Source: Oscillospiraceae bacterium
Lineage (GTDB): Bacteria > Bacillota > Clostridia > Oscillospirales > Oscillospiraceae
Assembly (NCBI GenBank): GCA_015068155.1
Contig: SVLC01000015.1
Location: 1 to 41,504 of the forward strand
Reading direction: 5' to 3'
DNA: 41,504 bases
Part shown: positions 23,634-32,017 of the stretch, piece after piece
How the letters are laid out: each line of letters opens with the position of its first letter
How positions within the stretch are numbered: position 1 is the first letter of the stretch
Notes under the pieces: generated by a model
Seen by the model: the letters and a program-made list of their open reading frames with translations, nothing else
What the model was told of the DNA's origin: nothing
Database searches by the model: none
Position numbers and translations under genes: made by a program

Positions 23634-25316
23634 ATGTTTACCCCTGATGAAATTATGCAGCTGATCCAAAGTTTAATCTGGCTGCTGGCCGGTGTAGGTA
23701 TTTTCATCGTCGGTATGAACTTTCTAAGCGATGCATTGGAAAAAAGCGCCGGTAACGGTATGAAACGGTTACTGGGCAAGATCGTCAGCAACCGGATTTT
23801 CGGTGTTGGCGTGGGCGCCGGTGTAACGGCCCTTGTCCAAAGTTCCTCCGCCACTTCCGTTATGGTCATCGGCCTGGTCAACGCTGGCGTGATGACCTTG
23901 GTGCAAGCCACTTCCATCATTATGGGCGCAAACATCGGCACCACCATCACCGGTGTGCTGGTGGCTCTGAAGAATGACTACTTCAATATGGTCATGTACT
24001 TCCTGGCCTTTGCCGGCGTCATGATGGGCTTTATGAAAAAAGAAAAAGTCAAACTGGCAGGCCTGCTGTGCAGCGGCCTGGGTCTGATCTTCGTGGGTCT
24101 GGAGATCATGAGCAGCGACCAGGCCTTCGGCAATGCCCTGATCAAGGAAATGTTTACAGGTATTTTCAGCGTCATCGACTTCCCCCTGCTGCTGATCCTG
24201 GTGGGCGTGATCTTCACCGCGCTGATCCAGAGCTCCTCCGCCGCCACCGGCGTTGTGATCACCATGGTGGGTACCGGCGTAATGGGGCTGGATCTGGCGC
24301 TGTTCATTGTGCTGGGCGCTAACATTGGTACCTGCGTCACCGCGCTGCTGGCCTGCGCCGGCGCCAATGCCAATTCCAAGCGGGTTGCGCTGATCCACTT
24401 CACCTTCAATGTGATCGGCACGGCGCTGTTCACCGCCATTATTTGGATCTTCCGCCAGCCCACCGTCGATCTGCTCACCGCCATTTTCCCCGGCAGCGAC
24501 CAGATGTCCCTGCAGATGCGTGTGTCTGTCTTCCATGTGATCTTCAATGTGACCACCACGCTCCTGCTGCTGCCCTTTGTGAATCAACTTGTGCATTTCT
24601 CCAAGGCTGTCATCCCGGAAAAGGAAACCGCCGAAAAGGGCCATGCCCTGCGTTTTGTGGATGATCACATGCTGGCCATGCCCTCTGTTGCCATGGCTCA
24701 GGTCAAACAGGAGATCGAGTATATGCTTTCCCTGGCAGCAGAAAACACCCGGCTGTCACTTTCCGCCCTGCAGACCGGCTCTGCGGACGGCAACCGGATC
24801 ACCGAAAACGAAGAGATCATCGACTTCACCAACGGCGCGCTGACCACCTTCCTGATCAAGCTGTCCTCTCAGATCAGCGCCAGCGACGAAGCCACCATCG
24901 GCGCTTACTTCCACGTACTCAATGACCTGGAACGCATCGGCGACCATGCAGTGAATTTCTATGACATTGCCCAGGAAATGCGGCAAAAAGAGCTTGTCTA
25001 CTCCGACGAGGCAAAGAGCGAGCTGCAGAGTATGTGTGACGCTGTGCTTTCTATGTTTGCCGTGGCCAGGACCGCTTTTGAGAATCAGAATTTCGGCTGT
25101 CTTCCGGAGCTGACCCGGTACGAAGATCAAGTAGACGAAATGAAAAAGTCCCTCACTGCCAAGCATTACGCCCGTCTGTCCGAGGGTAGCTGCAGTGTGA
25201 CCCACAGTCCCTACTACACCTCTACCGTTATGGGCCTGGAGCGCGTGGCTGACCACTTGGTAAATGTGGGTTACTCCATCCAGAACCCCACCGGCTCCCA
25301 GAAGGAGCATCTGTAA
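23634..25316 (+). CDS. Na/Pi cotransporter family protein with PhoU-like tail
   Basis: 560 residues. Two inverted Na/Pi repeats each contain the QSSS signature: LVQSSSATS (first half) and LIQSSSAATG (second half), within about eight membrane helices (residues about 10-325). The C-terminal 220 residues form a PhoU-like helical bundle with an acidic EIIDFTNGAL segment and an ERIGDH motif typical of PhoU. It probably moves phosphate with Na+ under PhoU-domain control. Located between pyrF and pyrE in the same orientation with no terminator, so probably on the pyr transcript. The ribosome site is AAAGGA. Confidence 0.9.
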   Translation: MFTPDEIMQLIQSLIWLLAGVGIFIVGMNFLSDALEKSAGNGMKRLLGKIVSNRIFGVGVGAGVTALVQSSSATSVMVIGLVNAGVMTLVQATSIIMGANIGTTITGVLVALKNDYFNMVMYFLAFAGVMMGFMKKEKVKLAGLLCSGLGLIFVGLEIMSSDQAFGNALIKEMFTGIFSVIDFPLLLILVGVIFTALIQSSSAATGVVITMVGTGVMGLDLALFIVLGANIGTCVTALLACAGANANSKRVALIHFTFNVIGTALFTAIIWIFRQPTVDLLTAIFPGSDQMSLQMRVSVFHVIFNVTTTLLLLPFVNQLVHFSKAVIPEKETAEKGHALRFVDDHMLAMPSVAMAQVKQEIEYMLSLAAENTRLSLSALQTGSADGNRITENEEIIDFTNGALTTFLIKLSSQISASDEATIGAYFHVLNDLERIGDHAVNFYDIAQEMRQKELVYSDEAKSELQSMCDAVLSMFAVARTAFENQNFGCLPELTRYEDQVDEMKKSLTAKHYARLSEGSCSVTHSPYYTSTVMGLERVADHLVNVGYSIQNPTGSQKEHL

Positions 25317-25324
25317 GAGCATTT

Positions 25325-25355
25325 TGTAGGGCGGGGGCTCGCTCCCGCCGCTACC
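25325..25355. repeat. GTAGGG-type palindromic repeat
   Basis: TGTAGGG leads into arms GGCGGG (25330-25335) and CCCGCC (25344-25349), closing CTACC. It lies directly after the Na/Pi gene. Confidence 0.6.
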
Positions 25356-25386
25356 GCACCTAAATATTTGTTAAGAGTGAACTAAC

Positions 25387-25746
25387 ATGGATATCGTCAA
25401 ATTCAAAACCGTACTTGCTGACAATGTTATCGCTCCCATGATCCAATTCATGGAGGAATGGAGCGATGATTGTGAATTCACAAAAAAAGATGTTCAAAAG
25501 TGCGAAAAAATACTAACCAAATATTTGGACTCTCTGGCTTCTCTGTCTGCACCTTCCGATAAAGACATTATGAAGTGTGTAAAAAAGGCCGTTCTTGCAC
25601 TGAACAAACTGAATGAGAAGACCGATTATGCTCTGCTGGAAACCGAAGAACGCCAAAACATCTGGGAGTTGATCCAAACCAGTGCTGTGGAATGCGGTCT
25701 GCAGGATCCTGCAGATGATATCACAGAAGAATGGCGAGAATGGTAA
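25387..25746 (+). CDS. Small acidic helical protein, unknown
   Basis: 119 residues, no signal or membrane helix. It is helical by eye with an acidic end (DPADDITEEWREW). A central KCVKKAVLALNKLNEKTDYALLETEERQNIWELI suggests a helical repeat. It lies between two palindromic repeats inside the pyr operon, AT-richer than the flanking genes, with only a weak ribosome site (GAGTGA). I do not recognise the family; an immunity-type role would be speculation from its neighbourhood. Confidence 0.6.
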   Translation: MDIVKFKTVLADNVIAPMIQFMEEWSDDCEFTKKDVQKCEKILTKYLDSLASLSAPSDKDIMKCVKKAVLALNKLNEKTDYALLETEERQNIWELIQTSAVECGLQDPADDITEEWREW

Positions 25747-25761
25747 AGTGATTACATAAAC

Positions 25762-25787
25762 GACGGGAACAAACCCCCGCCCTACGA
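25762..25787. repeat. GTAGGG-type palindromic repeat, degenerate
   Basis: ACGGG and CCCCG arms lie around a short loop, ending CCCTACGA, between the 119-residue gene and pyrE. Confidence 0.45.
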
Positions 25788-25809
25788 TATTTCAATAAGG
25801 AGAATAAAC

Positions 25810-26463
25810 ATGGAAGCTTACAAAAGAGAATTTATTGAGTTCCTGCAGAGCGCAGGTGTACTGAAGTTTGGCGATTTTACCGCCAAGTCCGGCCGCAAGA
25901 TCCCCTATTTCGTCAATGCCGGCATGATCAAGACCGGCGATCAGATCACCCGTATGGGCGAATTCTATGCCAAGGCTTATATGGACAAGCTGGGCAAGAA
26001 GAACACCGTGCTTTACGGTCCTGCCTACAAGGGCATTTCCCTTTCCATTTCCGCCGCCGTGGCGCTGAGCAAGAACGGCCTGAACCTGCCCTTCTTCTTC
26101 AACCGCAAAGAAGTGAAGGATCACGGCGAGGGCGGCACCTTTGTCGGCTATGTACCCCAGGCTGGCGAAGAGATCGTCATCATCGAGGATGTGATCACCG
26201 CCGGCACCGCCATCCGGGAGAGCATGGAGATCCTTTCCCACCTGGAAGGCACCAAGGTGGTCGCCACCTTCATTATGGTGGACCGTAAGGAAAAGGGTCA
26301 GACCGAGAAGGGCGCCATGCAGGAGATTGAGGAGCAGTTTGGTTTCCCCATCTACTCCGTCATTGATGTGTATGATATCATCGAATACCTCAGCGAGGAT
26401 CCCGCCAACGAGGAAAATGTCACCCGGATCAAGAATTACCTGGCTGTAAACGGAGCGAAGTAA
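25810..26463 (+). CDS. pyrE: Orotate phosphoribosyltransferase
   Basis: 217 residues; joins orotate and PRPP to give OMP. The PRPP-binding motif [16 protein letters not shown] is present and [11 protein letters not shown] is the flexible catalytic loop. [11 protein letters not shown] carries the conserved lysine and histidine. AAGGAG precedes the ATG. pyrB starts 1 nt after its stop. Confidence 0.95.
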   Translation: MEAYKREFIEFLQSAGVLKFGDFTAKSGRKIPYFVNAGMIKTGDQITRMGEFYAKAYMDKLGKKNTVLYGPAYKGISLSISAAVALSKNGLNLPFFFNRKEVKDHGEGGTFVGYVPQAGEEIVIIEDVITAGTAIRESMEILSHLEGTKVVATFIMVDRKEKGQTEKGAMQEIEEQFGFPIYSVIDVYDIIEYLSEDPANEENVTRIKNYLAVNGAK

Positions 26464-26464
26464 T

Positions 26465-27541
26465 ATGAGAAGCCTGATTTCCATTTTGGATTTCTCCGTG
26501 GAGGAACTGGCGCAGCTGATTGCCACCGCAGAGGATATCGCTGAAAATCCCGAAAAATATCAAGATGCCTGCGCCCACAAGACCTTGGCTACACTGTTCT
26601 TCGAGCCCTCCACCCGTACCCGTCTCAGCTTTGAGGCCGCCATGTTGGAGCTGGGCGGCAATGTGCTGGGCTTCAGCGAGGCCGGTTCTTCCTCTGCTGC
26701 CAAGGGTGAAAGCGTAGCCGACACCGCCAAAACGGTGAGCAACTACGCCAACATCATTGCTATGCGCCACCCCAAGGAGGGTGCGCCCTTCGTAGCCAGC
26801 CAGGCTGCCGCCATTCCTGTCATCAATGCCGGTGACGGCGGTCATCAGCACCCCACCCAGACCCTGGCAGACCTGCTGACCATCCACCGGGAGATGGGGC
26901 GGATGAACGATTTGGTGATTGGCCTGTGCGGTGATCTGAAATACGGCCGCACCGTCCATTCTCTGATTGAAGCCATGAGCCGCTATGAAAACATCCGGTT
27001 CGTGCTGATCTCTCCCAAGGAACTGATGCTGCCGGACTACGTCCGCATCGGCATTTTGGATAAGCATCGCATCCCATACACCGAAGTCACTTCTCTGGAA
27101 GACGCCATTCCGGAGCTGGATATTCTGTACATGACCCGCATTCAGCGGGAACGCTTTGATGACCCCGCCGAATATGAGAGACTGAAGGACAGCTATGTGC
27201 TGACTGTGGAAAAAATGGCCCACGCCAAAGCCGATATGGCAGTGCTGCATCCTTTGCCTCGGGTCAATGAGATCTCCGTCAAGGTGGATGACGATCCCAG
27301 AGCTGCCTATTTCCGCCAGACCCTCAACGGTAAGTATATGCGGATGGCGCTGATTTTGAAGCTGCTGGAAGAGTCCAAGCGTGATCCCATCCGGCAGCCC
27401 GTGAATACCGATGGCTGGGTATACCACAAGGTTTGCCGCAATCCCAAGTGCATCTGTCAGACCGAGCAAGAACTGCCCATGGCCGCAGAGCTGACCGAAG
27501 GCGTTTGGCGCTGTGTCTATTGCGAAAAAGAAGCCAATTGA
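26465..27541 (+). CDS. pyrB: Aspartate carbamoyltransferase with C-terminal zinc-ribbon-like tail
   Basis: 358 residues; condenses carbamoyl phosphate and aspartate, committing step of UMP synthesis. Catalytic motifs are intact: [11 protein letters not shown] (carbamoyl-phosphate binding), [20 protein letters not shown] and HPLPRVNEI. The catalytic chain should end near residue 305. About 50 extra residues follow, with Cys324-x4-Cys329 and Cys350-x2-Cys353 in CRNPKC...CVYCEKE. That is the pattern of the zinc domain of the regulatory chain PyrI, but the PyrI nucleotide-binding domain is absent. The zinc domain of PyrI contacts the catalytic chain, so here it may stabilise the enzyme in cis. 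Last gene of the operon. Confidence 0.93.
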   Translation: MRSLISILDFSVEELAQLIATAEDIAENPEKYQDACAHKTLATLFFEPSTRTRLSFEAAMLELGGNVLGFSEAGSSSAAKGESVADTAKTVSNYANIIAMRHPKEGAPFVASQAAAIPVINAGDGGHQHPTQTLADLLTIHREMGRMNDLVIGLCGDLKYGRTVHSLIEAMSRYENIRFVLISPKELMLPDYVRIGILDKHRIPYTEVTSLEDAIPELDILYMTRIQRERFDDPAEYERLKDSYVLTVEKMAHAKADMAVLHPLPRVNEISVKVDDDPRAAYFRQTLNGKYMRMALILKLLEESKRDPIRQPVNTDGWVYHKVCRNPKCICQTEQELPMAAELTEGVWRCVYCEKEAN

Positions 27542-27553
27542 CAGGACCTTTTG

Positions 27554-27582
27554 CAGGGGCGGATCATTCCGCCCCTGTATTT
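27554..27582 (+). terminator. Intrinsic terminator of the pyr operon
   Basis: A 10-bp perfect stem (27554-27563 with 27568-27577), loop TCAT, followed by TATTTTAT. Confidence 0.88.
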
Positions 27583-27595
27583 TATCTTGGGTGCG

Positions 27596-27624
27596 TTGAC
27601 AGAAAATCCGGCGGATGTTATGAT
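27596..27624 (+). promoter_or_regulatory. Promoter for the PTS IIC-like gene
   Basis: TTGACA (27596-27601), 17 bp, TATGAT (27619-27624). It shows that in-frame start codons before about 27630 cannot be used. Confidence 0.8.
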
Positions 27625-27652
27625 AGAAAAAAACGCAAAGGAAGCGATCCAA

Positions 27653-28747
27653 TTGGGTAAATGCAAAGAGTTTCTCCAGCGAAAAGACATTGTTTTCTCC
27701 GGTAAACGCTACGGCATCGACGCGCTGGGCGCCATGGCCCAGGGCTTGTTCTGCACGCTGCTGGTAGGTACCATTCTCAACACCATTGGTCAACAGTTCC
27801 ACATTGGTTTTTTGACCCAAATCGTAGCCACCATCAACGGTACGGACTACACCATCGGCGGTCTTGCCTCGGCCATGGTGGGGCCTGCCATTGCCATTGC
27901 CATCGGTTACGCCCTGCACTGTCCCCCGCTGGTTCTGTTTTCCCTGATTCCCGTGGGCTTTGCCGCCAATGCCATCGGCGGCGCAGGCGGCCCTTTGGCA
28001 GTATATGTGATCGCCATTATTGCTTCGGAATGCGGCAAGCTGGTATCCAAGGAAACCAAGGTAGATATTTTGGTGACTCCCATCGTTACTATTTTGGTGG
28101 GCATCGGTCTTTCCTGGCTGATTGCCGGGCCCATCGGCATGGCCGCCGGTGCAGTCGGTAACGCCGTCAAATGGGCCACTACCAAGCAGCCCTTCCTGAT
28201 GGGCATTCTGGTTTCCGCCATCATCGGCATTGCGCTGACACTTCCCATATCCTCCGCCGCCATTTGCGCCGCGCTGAGCTTGACCGGTTTGGCCGGCGGC
28301 GCGGCGGTGGCCGGTTGCTGCGCCCAAATGGTAGGCTTCGCAGTGATGAGCTTCCGGGAGAATCGCTGGGGCGGATTGGTGGCCCAGGGCATCGGCACCA
28401 GCATGCTGCAGATGCCCAATATCGTGAAAAATCCCCGGATCTGGATCCCGCCGATTCTGGCTTCCATCATCACCGGCCCGCTGGCTACCTGCCTGTTTAA
28501 GCTGGAAATGAACGGCGCGCCGGTATCTGCCGGCATGGGTACCTGCGGATTTGTAGGACAGATCGGCGTATATACCGGCTGGGTCAATGATATGGCCGGC
28601 GGTGTCAAGGCTGCCATCACCGCCATGGATTGGATCGGTCTGGCGCTGATCTGTTTCATCCTGCCTGCCGTTTTAAGCTGGCTGTTCTGTTTGATCCTGC
28701 GCAAATGGGGTTGGATCAAAGACGGCGATTTGAAACTGGATGTATAA
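27653..28747 (+). CDS. PTS IIC-like membrane permease (PTS_EIIC_2 type)
   Basis: 364 residues from a TTG start at 27653, with AAAGGAAG 8 nt upstream. The promoter lies at 27596-27624, so longer in-frame starts are excluded. The protein begins MGKCKEFLQRKDIVFSGKRY and runs into GIDALGAMAQGLFCTLLVGTI, the typical opening of this EIIC group. About ten glycine/alanine-rich membrane helices follow. No EIIA or EIIB gene is adjacent, so phosphotransfer is unproven; the group may act as a plain transporter. Monocistronic, with a strong terminator. Confidence 0.8.
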   Translation: MGKCKEFLQRKDIVFSGKRYGIDALGAMAQGLFCTLLVGTILNTIGQQFHIGFLTQIVATINGTDYTIGGLASAMVGPAIAIAIGYALHCPPLVLFSLIPVGFAANAIGGAGGPLAVYVIAIIASECGKLVSKETKVDILVTPIVTILVGIGLSWLIAGPIGMAAGAVGNAVKWATTKQPFLMGILVSAIIGIALTLPISSAAICAALSLTGLAGGAAVAGCCAQMVGFAVMSFRENRWGGLVAQGIGTSMLQMPNIVKNPRIWIPPILASIITGPLATCLFKLEMNGAPVSAGMGTCGFVGQIGVYTGWVNDMAGGVKAAITAMDWIGLALICFILPAVLSWLFCLILRKWGWIKDGDLKLDV

Positions 28748-28756
28748 TACATAACC

Positions 28757-28790
28757 AAGTGCCCCCTGTCAGCAGACAGGGGGCACTTTA
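28757..28790. terminator. Intrinsic terminator, probably bidirectional
   Basis: A 14-bp perfect stem (28757-28770 with 28775-28788), loop AGCA, between convergent genes. Confidence 0.9.
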
Positions 28791-28846
28791 CTATCGGTTC
28801 TGCGGTCATATTTCTATTAGCTTCGGAAAAAAGCTATCCCGCGGTT

Positions 28847-30313
28847 TTAGCCTTGATACTTAGGCTCGCAAGTCAGGTTTACACCCAAACGCTTGAAGGT
28901 ATTCTCGTCCACGGAAGACAGCACCACCGTGGAATGGACATCGCAGCCGCGGAGCTTGTGAAGCTGCGCCATGGCCATCTGCGCCATAGGATTGGTGGCA
29001 GCGCAGATAGAAAGGGCGATGAGGGTCTCATCAGAGTGAAGACGGGGATTCCGGTTGCCTAAATGGTCCACCTTCAAATGGGTAATGGGATCGAGAACCA
29101 CAGGAGAGATCAGGTGCAGCTCATCCGGCAGGCCTGCCAGCTTTTTCAGCGCATTCAGCAGCAGAGCCGATACGGCGCCCAGCAGATCGGAAGTGCGGCC
29201 GGTAACGATGGTACCGTCCGGCAGTTCCATAGCGGCAGCAGGGGCCTCCGTTTCCGCTTCCCGGTCCAGCGCAGGCTGCACCACCCGGCGGATAGCGGGC
29301 TCCGCGCCCACCTTGCGCATCAGCAGATCCAGCTTTCGCACCGTCTCATCGCTGCCCTTGCCCTGCTTTTGGTCGCACAGAGCGGCATAGTACCGACGGA
29401 CGATCTCCTGGCAGGCAGCTTCCTTGGCGGCATTCTGGTCAACGATGCAATTGCCCACCATATTGACGCCCATATCTGTAGGAGACTTATAGGGGCACTG
29501 GCCCAGGATCTTCTCAAACATGGCCACCAGCACCGGGAATGCCGCCACATCACGGTTATAATTGACGGTGGTAATGCCGTAGGCCTCATAATGGAAAGGA
29601 TCGATCATGTTCACATCGGAAAGATCGGCGGTAGCGGCTTCGTAGGCCAGATTTACCGGGTGATTCAGCGTCAAATTCCACACCGGGAAGGTCTCGAACT
29701 TGGCATAGCCCGCCTTCACGCCCCGCTTATGCTCATGGTACAGTTGGCTCAGGCAGGTGGCCAATTTGCCGCTGCCAGGACCGGGGGCAGTAATGACCAC
29801 CAATTCCCGGCTGGTTTCGATATAATCATTTTTGCCGAAACCATCTTCGCTGACGGCATGGGCGGTATCCGACGGATAGCCGGCAATATCATAGTGGTGA
29901 TACACCCGGATGCCCATCGTCTCCAACCTGGCCCGAAAAGCCTTGGCAATGGCCTGGTCGTGGTAACGGGTCAGTACCACGCTGGATACATAAAGGCCAA
30001 AGTCCCGGAATACGCCGATCAGGCGGATCACATCCCGGTCATAAGTGATGCCCAGGTCGCCCCGGATCTTATTCTTTTCAATATCATCGGCATTGATGAC
30101 AATGACCACTTCCACCTGTTCTTTCATCTGCAGCAGCATCCGCAGCTTGGAATCCGGCTGAAAACCCGGCAGCACTCTGGCGGCGTGATTATCATCGTAC
30201 AGCTTGCCGCCAAACTCCAGATACAGTTTGCCGCCAAACTGAGAGATCCGTTCGCGGATATGCGCGGATTGGGTACGCAGGTATTGCTCGTTATCAAAAG
30301 CCAACTTAGACAT
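28847..30313 (-). CDS. DUF1846 (UPF0371) family protein
   Basis: 488 residues, soluble cytoplasmic. DUF1846 is recognised by its N-terminus (FDNEQYLRTQSAHIRERISQFGGKLYLEFGGKL region), VLPGFQPDSKLRMLLQ, the INADDIEKNKIRGDLGITYD segment and PGPGSGKLATCLSQLYHE (a P-loop-like glycine run). The family has a structural representative but no settled reaction. The ATG at 30311-30313 follows AAAGAGGCG; an upstream in-frame ATG at 30383-30385 lies before the promoter. Transcribed divergently from the DUF5058 operon. Confidence 0.9.
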   Translation of the reverse strand: MSKLAFDNEQYLRTQSAHIRERISQFGGKLYLEFGGKLYDDNHAARVLPGFQPDSKLRMLLQMKEQVEVVIVINADDIEKNKIRGDLGITYDRDVIRLIGVFRDFGLYVSSVVLTRYHDQAIAKAFRARLETMGIRVYHHYDIAGYPSDTAHAVSEDGFGKNDYIETSRELVVITAPGPGSGKLATCLSQLYHEHKRGVKAGYAKFETFPVWNLTLNHPVNLAYEAATADLSDVNMIDPFHYEAYGITTVNYNRDVAAFPVLVAMFEKILGQCPYKSPTDMGVNMVGNCIVDQNAAKEAACQEIVRRYYAALCDQKQGKGSDETVRKLDLLMRKVGAEPAIRRVVQPALDREAETEAPAAAMELPDGTIVTGRTSDLLGAVSALLLNALKKLAGLPDELHLISPVVLDPITHLKVDHLGNRNPRLHSDETLIALSICAATNPMAQMAMAQLHKLRGCDVHSTVVLSSVDENTFKRLGVNLTCEPKYQG

Positions 30314-30344
30314 ACATACGCCTCTTTTCACAAAACTACCTTTT

Positions 30345-30373
30345 ATTTTACACGATATCCGCCACAAAAGCAA
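30345..30373 (-). promoter_or_regulatory. Promoter for the DUF1846 gene
   Basis: On the minus strand TTGCTT (30368-30373), 17 bp, TAAAAT (30345-30350). Confidence 0.65.
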
Positions 30374-30475
30374 GGCAAATTCCACCGGTTTGCAAAATTT
30401 TCAAGCCGGCATGGTCTTCACTGACTGTATCTGTCGGAATTCATTCCAAAATTTTCTTGTCGCTTTTTATTTTCC

Positions 30476-30504
30476 TTGTATTTTCCGTTTGTTTGTGCTA
30501 TAAT
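30476..30504 (+). promoter_or_regulatory. Promoter for the DUF5058 operon
   Basis: TTGTAT (30476-30481), 17 bp, TATAAT (30499-30504). Confidence 0.8.
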
Positions 30505-30531
30505 GACAAAAATCTTTAGGAGGTGTTTTCC

Positions 30532-31338
30532 TTGGAATTTTCCGTTAATCATCCGATAATCTTCGTTTTGGTCGGCGTGATCGTAGCCGTGGTACTGGGC
30601 CAATCGGTGTATTTTCTGCTGAAAGCCCTGCGCCGCAGCAAGCAGTTGGGCATGGACCAAACCAAGATCAAGAAGACCATTCGCACCGCCGCCATTTTCA
30701 CCATTGCGCCGGCGGTAGCCATCGTCATCAGCGTCATCACCCTCAGCAAAAAGCTGGGCGTTGCCCTGCCCTGGCTGCGGCTTTCCGTTGTGGGTTCCAT
30801 GAGCTATGAGACCATCGCCGCCACCAACGCCCTGCAGGCCATGGGTCAAAGTCTGGGTTCCAGCACCGCGCTGAGTGCGCAGCAGTATGTGAATGTGCTG
30901 CTGGTTATGACCATTTCCATCCTGGTCGGTATTTGGCTGGTGCCGGTGGTCAGTAAAAAGCTGCAAAGCGGCATGGCTACCCTGGGCAAGCGGGATGCCA
31001 AATGGGCCGATATTTTCCAGAATTCCCTGTTCATCGGCATGATCTCCGCCTTCCTGGGCTTCGTCTTCTGCAATATGTACATGCTGTGGACTCCCAGCGC
31101 CCGTTTCCTGACGGAAACCGTGGTGGAAAACGGGGTGGAAGTGGAAAAGCAGATCGCCGTTCCCGCTACCTACGGTTTGGTACCCGTATGCGTCATGATC
31201 GTATCCGCCCTGGTGATGGTGATCTGCGGTCTGCTGATGAAAAAACCCAAGCTGAAGTGGCTCAGCGAGTACGCCCTGCCTATCTCCCTGGTGCTGGGCA
31301 TGGCCGCCGCCATTCCACTGACCGCATGGTTGAGCTAA
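30532..31338 (+). CDS. DUF5058 family membrane protein
   Basis: 268 residues from a TTG start at 30532, 8 nt after AGGAGG (30518-30523). An in-frame GTG at 30523 overlaps the ribosome site and is rejected. About six helices: an N-terminal helix (SVNHPIIFVLVGVIVAVVLG), then pairs separated by the short cytoplasmic-looking ALRRSKQLGMDQTKIKKT and KRDAKWADIFQNS. LSVVGSMSYETIAATNALQ is a conserved-looking core. The family is uncharacterised; it is co-transcribed with a second membrane protein and an M20 peptidase, suggesting transport of an amidated or acylated amino acid or peptide. Confidence 0.75.
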   Translation: MEFSVNHPIIFVLVGVIVAVVLGQSVYFLLKALRRSKQLGMDQTKIKKTIRTAAIFTIAPAVAIVISVITLSKKLGVALPWLRLSVVGSMSYETIAATNALQAMGQSLGSSTALSAQQYVNVLLVMTISILVGIWLVPVVSKKLQSGMATLGKRDAKWADIFQNSLFIGMISAFLGFVFCNMYMLWTPSARFLTETVVENGVEVEKQIAVPATYGLVPVCVMIVSALVMVICGLLMKKPKLKWLSEYALPISLVLGMAAAIPLTAWLS

Positions 31339-31351
31339 GGAGGTGCCCACT

Positions 31352-32017
31352 ATGAAAAAGAATTTGAGCTATATGGATTCGGTTCACCGCGACGGTACCA
31401 TTTGGAATCTGAGCGTTATGGCCTTGCTGCTGGCGTTCCCCGTAACCGTCGCCATCTTCTTCGGCGTTATGCCGGATTGGGCTGCGCTGCTTAGCGGTCT
31501 CATCGCCACCGCGCCCCTTTACTGGGTGGTAGGCGTTATCGAGACTGTCACCTTTGTGCCCATGCTTGGCGCCGGCGGCTCCTACCTCAGCTTCGTCACC
31601 GGTAATATTTCCAATTTGAAGCTGCCCTGCGCGTTGAATGCCCTGGAGCAAAACGGTGTCAGCGCCAATTCCGAGGAGGGCGAAGTGATCTCCACCATCG
31701 CCATCGCCACTTCCTCCATCGTAACTACCCTGATCATTATCATCGGCGTCATCTGCATCGTGCCGCTGACCCCGGTGCTGGAAGCGCCAGTGCTGGAGCC
31801 TGCGTTCCAGCAGATCCTGCCTGCTCTGTTTGGCGGTCTGGGCGTGGCCTTTGTCAGCAAAAACTGGAAGATCGCCGTGGCTCCCATCCTGTTGATGCTG
31901 ATCCTGTTTATCTTTATCCCCGCCCTCAACGAAGGTACCGTTGGCATCATGGTGCCGGTTTCCGCGCTGTTTACCATTGCTGTTGCCCGGATCATGTATA
32001 AGCGAGGTGCGCTGTAA
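31352..32017 (+). CDS. Membrane protein, partner of DUF5058
   Basis: 221 residues with about six helices. GAGGSYLSFVTGNISNLKLPCALNALEQ (about 71-98) is a distinctive glycine/asparagine-containing segment, possibly a substrate-facing motif. GGAGG lies upstream of the ATG at 31352, three codons after a GTG that is too close to the site. It sits between DUF5058 (13 bp upstream) and the M20 peptidase gene (1-bp overlap, TAATG). No family name recognised; together with DUF5058 it could form a two-subunit transporter. Confidence 0.7.
   Translation: MKKNLSYMDSVHRDGTIWNLSVMALLLAFPVTVAIFFGVMPDWAALLSGLIATAPLYWVVGVIETVTFVPMLGAGGSYLSFVTGNISNLKLPCALNALEQNGVSANSEEGEVISTIAIATSSIVTTLIIIIGVICIVPLTPVLEAPVLEPAFQQILPALFGGLGVAFVSKNWKIAVAPILLMLILFIFIPALNEGTVGIMVPVSALFTIAVARIMYKRGAL

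Noticed and set aside
26429..28327. A long minus-strand open frame across pyrB and the PTS gene
   Set aside because: It spans two real genes, a terminator and a promoter; product is low complexity.
29063..30424. A long plus-strand open frame opposite DUF1846
   Set aside because: DUF1846 motifs, promoter and ribosome site are clear on the minus strand.
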